Of a stretch of 10,306 bases of DNA, positions 7,230 through 10,306 are shown piece by piece. Source of the DNA: Betaproteobacteria bacterium (lineage in GTDB: Bacteria; Pseudomonadota; Gammaproteobacteria; Burkholderiales; SG8-41); the NCBI GenBank assembly GCA_021300125.1, contig JAJTHX010000019.1:1-10306 (forward strand), read 5' to 3'. The position numbers were made by a program, and so were the translations under genes. The notes beneath the pieces are model-generated. The model had not been told where the DNA came from, made no database searches, and saw only the letters and a program-made list of their open reading frames with translations. Positions within the stretch are counted from its first letter, which is position 1; each line of letters starts with the position of its first letter.

Positions 7230-8018
7230 TCAAGTCGTGGGAACCACCTGGAGGTGCGGGTCCCGCCCGCGCTCCAGCTCCTGCCCTGCCGACGTCGGCG
7301 AAGCAGGCACTGCGTTGGCGGCTCCGGCCTCAACAGCGACCACGCGGCCGTCGTCCATGCGCGCGATCCGGTCGGCAAAGCCAAAGATCCGCGCGTCGTG
7401 GGTGACAACGATCAATGTGCGCCGCGACGCGCGGGTCATGCCGTGCAGGATCTCCATCACGTGGCGGCCGGTTTCGTGGTCCAGAGACGACGTCGGCTCG
7501 TCGCACACCACGAGTTGCGGCTCGTGCACCAACGCGCGCGCGATCGCCACCCGCTGCTGCTGGCCCCCGGACAACTGCTCCGGCAAGGCATCCGCGCGGT
7601 CAGCCAATTCGACTCGCTCCAGCATCGCTCGGGCGCGCTGAAGCGCCTCGGTCTGCGGCACGTTGCGGATCAGGAGCGGAATCGAGACATTCTCCGCCGC
7701 CGTCAGCGCCGGCATCAGATTGAACGCCTGAAATACGAAGCCGATGTGCTCCCCGCGCCAGCGGGTGCGGTCATTGACGGACATCGCGCTGGGGTCGACG
7801 CCGAGCACACTGAGAGCGCCATCGGTCTTATCCATGATCCCGGCCAGCACGGAAATGAGCGTCGTTTTTCCGCAACCCGAGGGACCCACCAGCATCAGCA
7901 GCTCGCCGGTGCGCACCTCAAGGTCGACGCCGCGCAAAGCGAGCACCGAGGCCTCGCCGCTGCCGAAGCGCTTGGTCAGGCCGGCGACACGAACGGCGGT
8001 GGTATCGGTTTCGACCAT
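7230..8018 (-). CDS. ABC transporter ATP-binding protein (MacB/LolD/DevA type)
   Basis: A 262-residue nucleotide-binding subunit that powers export through the permease encoded just upstream. Every ABC motif is intact: Walker A GPSGCGKTT (45-53), Q-loop Gln97 in FVFQAFNLMPALTAAENV, signature LSGGQQQR (149-156), Walker B LVVCDEP with catalytic Glu174, D-loop SSLD (177-180), and H-loop His207. The sequence around the Q-loop and Walker A is typical of the group that includes MacB, LolD and DevA, which work by mechanotransmission rather than by a translocation pore. The frame is open 39 codons further upstream over the permease gene. The ATG at 8016-8018, two bases after the permease stop, is preferred because it starts a normal-length domain (MVETDTTAVRVAGLTKRFG) and has AAGAG upstream. 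The last 25 residues after the ABC domain are low-complexity. Confidence 0.95.
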   Translation of the reverse strand: MVETDTTAVRVAGLTKRFGSGEASVLALRGVDLEVRTGELLMLVGPSGCGKTTLISVLAGIMDKTDGALSVLGVDPSAMSVNDRTRWRGEHIGFVFQAFNLMPALTAAENVSIPLLIRNVPQTEALQRARAMLERVELADRADALPEQLSGGQQQRVAIARALVHEPQLVVCDEPTSSLDHETGRHVMEILHGMTRASRRTLIVVTHDARIFGFADRIARMDDGRVVAVEAGAANAVPASPTSAGQELERGRDPHLQVVPTT

Positions 8019-8020
8019 GC

Positions 8021-9169
8021 TCAGCTCTTGAACACAACCGCCGGTTCCAGTAGGACCACCCGGCGCAGCGAAAGCAAGGCGGCGATCGCGCTTACGCCAA
8101 GGATCGCCATGGCGGTAATCGCCGGGATCTGCCAAGGCATTGAAAACGCGAGCCCCGAACTTTCCATGAGTTTGCCGGTAGCCGCCGCCAAACCCACCCC
8201 GATGCAGTAGCCCAGCACCGCGACCACCAGCGCCTGTAACAGCACCATGCCGCCCAGGCGCCCATCGGTCACGCCCATTGCCTTCAAGGCCCCGTAGTGG
8301 CGCAGGTTGTCCAGCGTAAAGTTGTAAAAAGTCTGGCCCGCGACGAGCGTACCTATCAGGAAGCCGAGCGCGATGGCCATGCCAAAATTGACGATGATCC
8401 CGGTTTCGCTGGCAATGTAATCGCCCGTGCGTTCAATGAATTCTTCGTTGGTCAGCGTCTTCAAGCCGGTGCGCCGCTCGATCGCGGCGCGAACCCGCGC
8501 GATATCAGCACCGGGAACGAGCTTGAGCAACACAAACGAAAGCTGATTGCGCTCAGGCGGTACCAGGGTCAATGCGCGCGAGTAGGTCGTGTAGACGACG
8601 GGCTCCCAGAAGAACGAGCGTCGACCCTCGTAGCTGCCAGCGATCTGCACTTCATTTTCGTTGACGGTAAAGCGGTCGCCCACGGTCAGCGCGCGGCCAC
8701 CGCCCTGCTTCATCAACAGCTTTTTGGGCGAGCTGACGGCATCGATAAGCACCGCGCGGTCGTTGCGCAGGTCACGCAACTCGCCCTGCACCATCTGCGG
8801 CGGACCACCCATCAGGGTGGCGTCGTCCAGGCCCACCAGGATCAGTGTAATGCGCGTGCCATCGGGCAGCTTGCCCCGTGTGTAGCCTTGGAACAACGGG
8901 ACCGCCCACTGAACGCCGTCCACACCGCGCGCCAGCTGCGCCACCGTGTCGCGCATCGGCACTGGGTCCTGCGAAAAGCGCACCTGTGGATCCATGAGCC
9001 ACAGATCGGCCTGAGCCGTGTCGCGGATGAAACCGCCTGTCTGGCGAATAAAGCCGACTAAGATCGACGCCTGCTGAGCGATCAGCAGGGCGGCGAAGGC
9101 GATGCCGGCGATCAGACCGAAGTACTTCAACCGATCACCGGTCAGCATTTTCAAAGCGATTTGCAGCAT
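8021..9169 (-). CDS. ABC transporter permease, MacB/FtsX (DevC-like) type
   Basis: A 382-residue inner-membrane subunit and the first gene of the efflux operon. Topology is the MacB/FtsX plan. One helix lies near the N-terminus (17-39). A large periplasmic domain of about 215 residues follows (MacB-type, 40-255). Three more helices sit at about 257-280, 308-331 and 347-367. The cytoplasmic loop DNLRHYGALKAMGVTDGRL (287-305) is the coupling region that contacts the ATPase. The N-terminus (LKMLTGDRLKYFGLIAGIAFAALLIAQQ) resembles the DevC group of cyanobacterial and proteobacterial exporters. Unlike MacB, no ATPase domain is fused; it is encoded by the next gene. The start ATG at 9167-9169 lacks a visible ribosome binding site. 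The gene starts 123 bp from the divergent TetR-family regulator, across the putative operator. Confidence 0.92.
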   Translation of the reverse strand: MLQIALKMLTGDRLKYFGLIAGIAFAALLIAQQASILVGFIRQTGGFIRDTAQADLWLMDPQVRFSQDPVPMRDTVAQLARGVDGVQWAVPLFQGYTRGKLPDGTRITLILVGLDDATLMGGPPQMVQGELRDLRNDRAVLIDAVSSPKKLLMKQGGGRALTVGDRFTVNENEVQIAGSYEGRRSFFWEPVVYTTYSRALTLVPPERNQLSFVLLKLVPGADIARVRAAIERRTGLKTLTNEEFIERTGDYIASETGIIVNFGMAIALGFLIGTLVAGQTFYNFTLDNLRHYGALKAMGVTDGRLGGMVLLQALVVAVLGYCIGVGLAAATGKLMESSGLAFSMPWQIPAITAMAILGVSAIAALLSLRRVVLLEPAVVFKS

Positions 9170-9243
9170 GGGTAATCAGAAGTCGACAGCAAAAAGGCCG
9201 CGGGCGCCGAAACACCCACCAAAGACCCGCAGGGGTTGATCGC

Positions 9244-9273
9244 TACATCTAAATGTATTTAACATTTACATTT
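9244..9273. promoter_or_regulatory. Putative TetR-family operator in the divergent promoter region
   Basis: A short AT-rich island between the permease and regulator genes is packed with overlapping inverted repeats. TAAATGT (9250-9256) pairs with ACATTTA (9262-9268). AAATGTA (9251-9257) pairs with TACATTT (9267-9273). TACAT (9244-9248) pairs with ATGTA (9253-9257). The half-site ACATTT/AAATGT resembles AcrR-like operators. The location, 20 bp before the regulator start and about 75 bp before the permease start, would let one bound regulator control both directions. A TTGATC (9236-9241) lies 17 bp before TTAACA (9259-9264) and might be the regulator's own promoter, which would be blocked by binding. 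Confidence 0.6.
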
Positions 9274-9292
9274 GACTACCAAGAAAGAGCCG

Positions 9293-10063
9293 ATGTCAAG
9301 AGTTAAAGTCGTAACGCGAAGTGTGCAGGCTCAGGCAGCTTCGACGGCGGGGCGCCGCAGCACCTATCACCACCGTGATCTGCGTCGCGCGCTGATCGAC
9401 GCGGCGCTCGACTTGACGCTGAAGCAGGGCCCAGGCACCTACAAACTAGCGGACCTGTGCCGCGTGGCGGGTGTGTCGCCCGCAGCACCCTATCGCCACT
9501 TCGAGAACCTCGACCAGTTGATCGCGGCAGCGGCGCTCGAAGGATTCGCGCTGCTGGAAGACAAGATTGCGGCGAGCTTTCGCGGAGCCGACTGGCAAGC
9601 GCGTCTGAAATCCTGTCTGGGCGACTACCTGGACTTCATCCGCACCCACCCCGGGCACGCGGTGATGATGTTTCATACGCGCGCGCAAACCGTGGCCGAG
9701 CCGGACTTCAACCCCACCGCACCACTTGACTTGCCAGCGCCGCGCAACGCCACGGAAGCAGCGGTCTACGACGGTTGGCACGCGGGGAACGCGATCTTTG
9801 CACGCTATGCGAAGGGTCTGGCAACGGCCCTGGCCGACTCGCCGCTGGCGCCCGCGCTGGCCACCCACGCGCGCGCCATCGAAACGGCGCTGGCGCTTTT
9901 CACCATCATGCACGGCATTGCGGCGCAGTGGCTGGATCGAGCACTGCCCGACGACTGGCTCGACCGAGGTGGCCGCAAGGCGTTTGAGAAGATCGTGCTT
10001 CCATGGGCGCTGGGGGTGGCGGCCCAAGTCCAAGCGCAACGCACCGCACCGCCAAGGCCCTAA
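9293..10063 (+). CDS. TetR-family transcriptional regulator of the efflux operon
   Basis: A 256-residue predicted local repressor. The N-terminal DNA-binding domain is clear: YHHRDLRRALIDAALDLTLKQG (25-46), then the helix-turn-helix TYKLADLCRVAGVSPAAPYRHFENLDQLIAA (49-79). PYRHF is the usual end of the recognition helix in this family. The rest (about 85-245) is helical and would hold the ligand pocket and dimer interface; it includes a tryptophan-rich C-terminal part (HGIAAQWLDRALPDDWL) seen in the TetR subgroup with WHG-type C-terminal domains. A TTG at 9272 gives seven more residues, but the ATG at 9293 is preferred, with AAGAAAGAG just before it. The gene is divergent from the exporter operon, so control of that operon is the natural inference. 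The stop codon lies directly against IS-end-like sequence. Confidence 0.93.
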   Translation: MSRVKVVTRSVQAQAASTAGRRSTYHHRDLRRALIDAALDLTLKQGPGTYKLADLCRVAGVSPAAPYRHFENLDQLIAAAALEGFALLEDKIAASFRGADWQARLKSCLGDYLDFIRTHPGHAVMMFHTRAQTVAEPDFNPTAPLDLPAPRNATEAAVYDGWHAGNAIFARYAKGLATALADSPLAPALATHARAIETALALFTIMHGIAAQWLDRALPDDWLDRGGRKAFEKIVLPWALGVAAQVQAQRTAPPRP

Positions 10064-10180
10064 CAGGCTGCTGAAATACTGTTTTCGAGGCCAAAATTAT
10101 GGCCATCTGAGGGGGCTTGACCTCTTGGGCACCTCAAATAAATCGCTTGTAGCTCGTTTTATGAGGCGGCGCGCTCAAAC
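10064..10180. mobile_element. IS-end-like sequence between tetR and the IS30-family transposase
   Basis: Immediately after the tetR TAA comes CAGGCTGCTGAAATACTG, which resembles terminal sequences of several insertion sequences (GGCTGCTGAAA-type ends), followed by an imperfect palindrome (10089-10104, arms GGCCA/TGGCC). GC content falls clearly here. No gene is present. A TTGACC (10117-10122) with TAAATC 16 bp downstream (10139-10144) may be a promoter reading into the transposase. Which part belongs to the IS30-family element and which to another element cannot be decided without its right end. Confidence 0.4.
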
Positions 10181-10186
10181 CCCAAG

Positions 10187-10214
10187 TGCAACATTTTTTG
10201 GAGAAAATGTTGCA
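10187..10214 (+). promoter_or_regulatory. Hairpin over the transposase start codon
   Basis: TGCAACATTTT (10187-10197) pairs perfectly with AAAATGTTGCA (10204-10214) around a six-base loop, TTGGAG. The loop carries the GGAG ribosome binding site and the last paired base is the A of the transposase ATG. In the mRNA this would place the start codon at the base of an 11-bp stem, a plausible way to keep transposase translation low, especially on read-through transcripts from tetR. Confidence 0.6.
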
Positions 10215-10306
10215 TGGGAAAAATTTACGATCAATTGAGTATTGAAGAGCGAAGCATAATTCAGCTGCAACTAGAACTGGGGGTGAAGCCATCGGTCATT
10301 GCCAGG
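10214..10306 (+). CDS. IS30-family transposase, N-terminal part (continues past the window)
   Basis: The first 31 codons read MGKIYDQLSIEERSIIQLQLELGVKPSVIAR. This matches the N-terminal helix-turn-helix start of IS30-family transposases (pattern YxQLxxEER, then IxxLxxxGxSxxxIA). The catalytic DDE domain lies beyond the right edge, so completeness cannot be judged. GGAG lies ten bases before the ATG. Base composition is far more AT-rich than the efflux genes, as expected for a separately acquired element. Confidence 0.8.
   Translation, partial: MGKIYDQLSIEERSIIQLQLELGVKPSVIAR

Noticed and set aside
5802..8210. An 802-codon open frame on the plus strand
   Set aside because: It lies antisense to the channel, adaptor and ATPase genes and is rich in Arg, Gly, His and Ala from reverse-reading GC-biased codons. 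It has no recognisable domain and the opposite strand encodes clear protein families.

Overview
The window looks like a GC-rich proteobacterial chromosome, most likely a betaproteobacterium. Supporting signs are a periplasmic class I cytochrome c, a ~557-residue dihydroxy-acid dehydratase divergent from lgt, a SapC-family gene, and a tRNA-Ala with anticodon CGC and an encoded CCA end. The taxonomic call is inference from gene content and composition.

Left part (1-4032) is ordinary housekeeping sequence. It holds the 5' part of a small cytochrome c gene (minus), ilvD (minus), lgt (plus), a SapC-family gene (minus, convergent with lgt and only 10 bp away), and tRNA-Ala(CGC) with a recognisable promoter and a textbook intrinsic terminator. 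The SapC and tRNA genes are divergent from a short shared promoter region.

Middle (4033-4355) is a gap of about 320 bp with no convincing gene. It contains a perfect 13-bp inverted repeat and the decayed 3' side of a truncated outer-membrane protein gene.

Right part (4302-10063) is an accessory-looking efflux module. The minus-strand operon runs permease (MacB/DevC type), ABC ATPase, HlyD-type periplasmic adaptor, TolC/NodT-type outer-membrane lipoprotein channel, then a MipA/OmpV-like gene cut short by a stop codon. A TetR-family regulator is divergent from it, and the AT-rich intergenic region carries overlapping palindromes that look like its operator. Together the genes would build a complete inner-membrane-to-outer-membrane ABC exporter with ATPase and permease on separate polypeptides, under local repression. 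The substrate cannot be read from the sequence.

Right edge (10064-10306) drops in GC content and is mobile-element sequence. An IS-end-like stretch abuts the tetR stop codon. It is followed by the start of an IS30-family transposase whose start codon lies in an 11-bp hairpin. I see no wholly new system. The items most worth a second look are the operator, the decayed fifth gene of the efflux operon, the structured gap between the adaptor and channel genes, and the transposase start hairpin.
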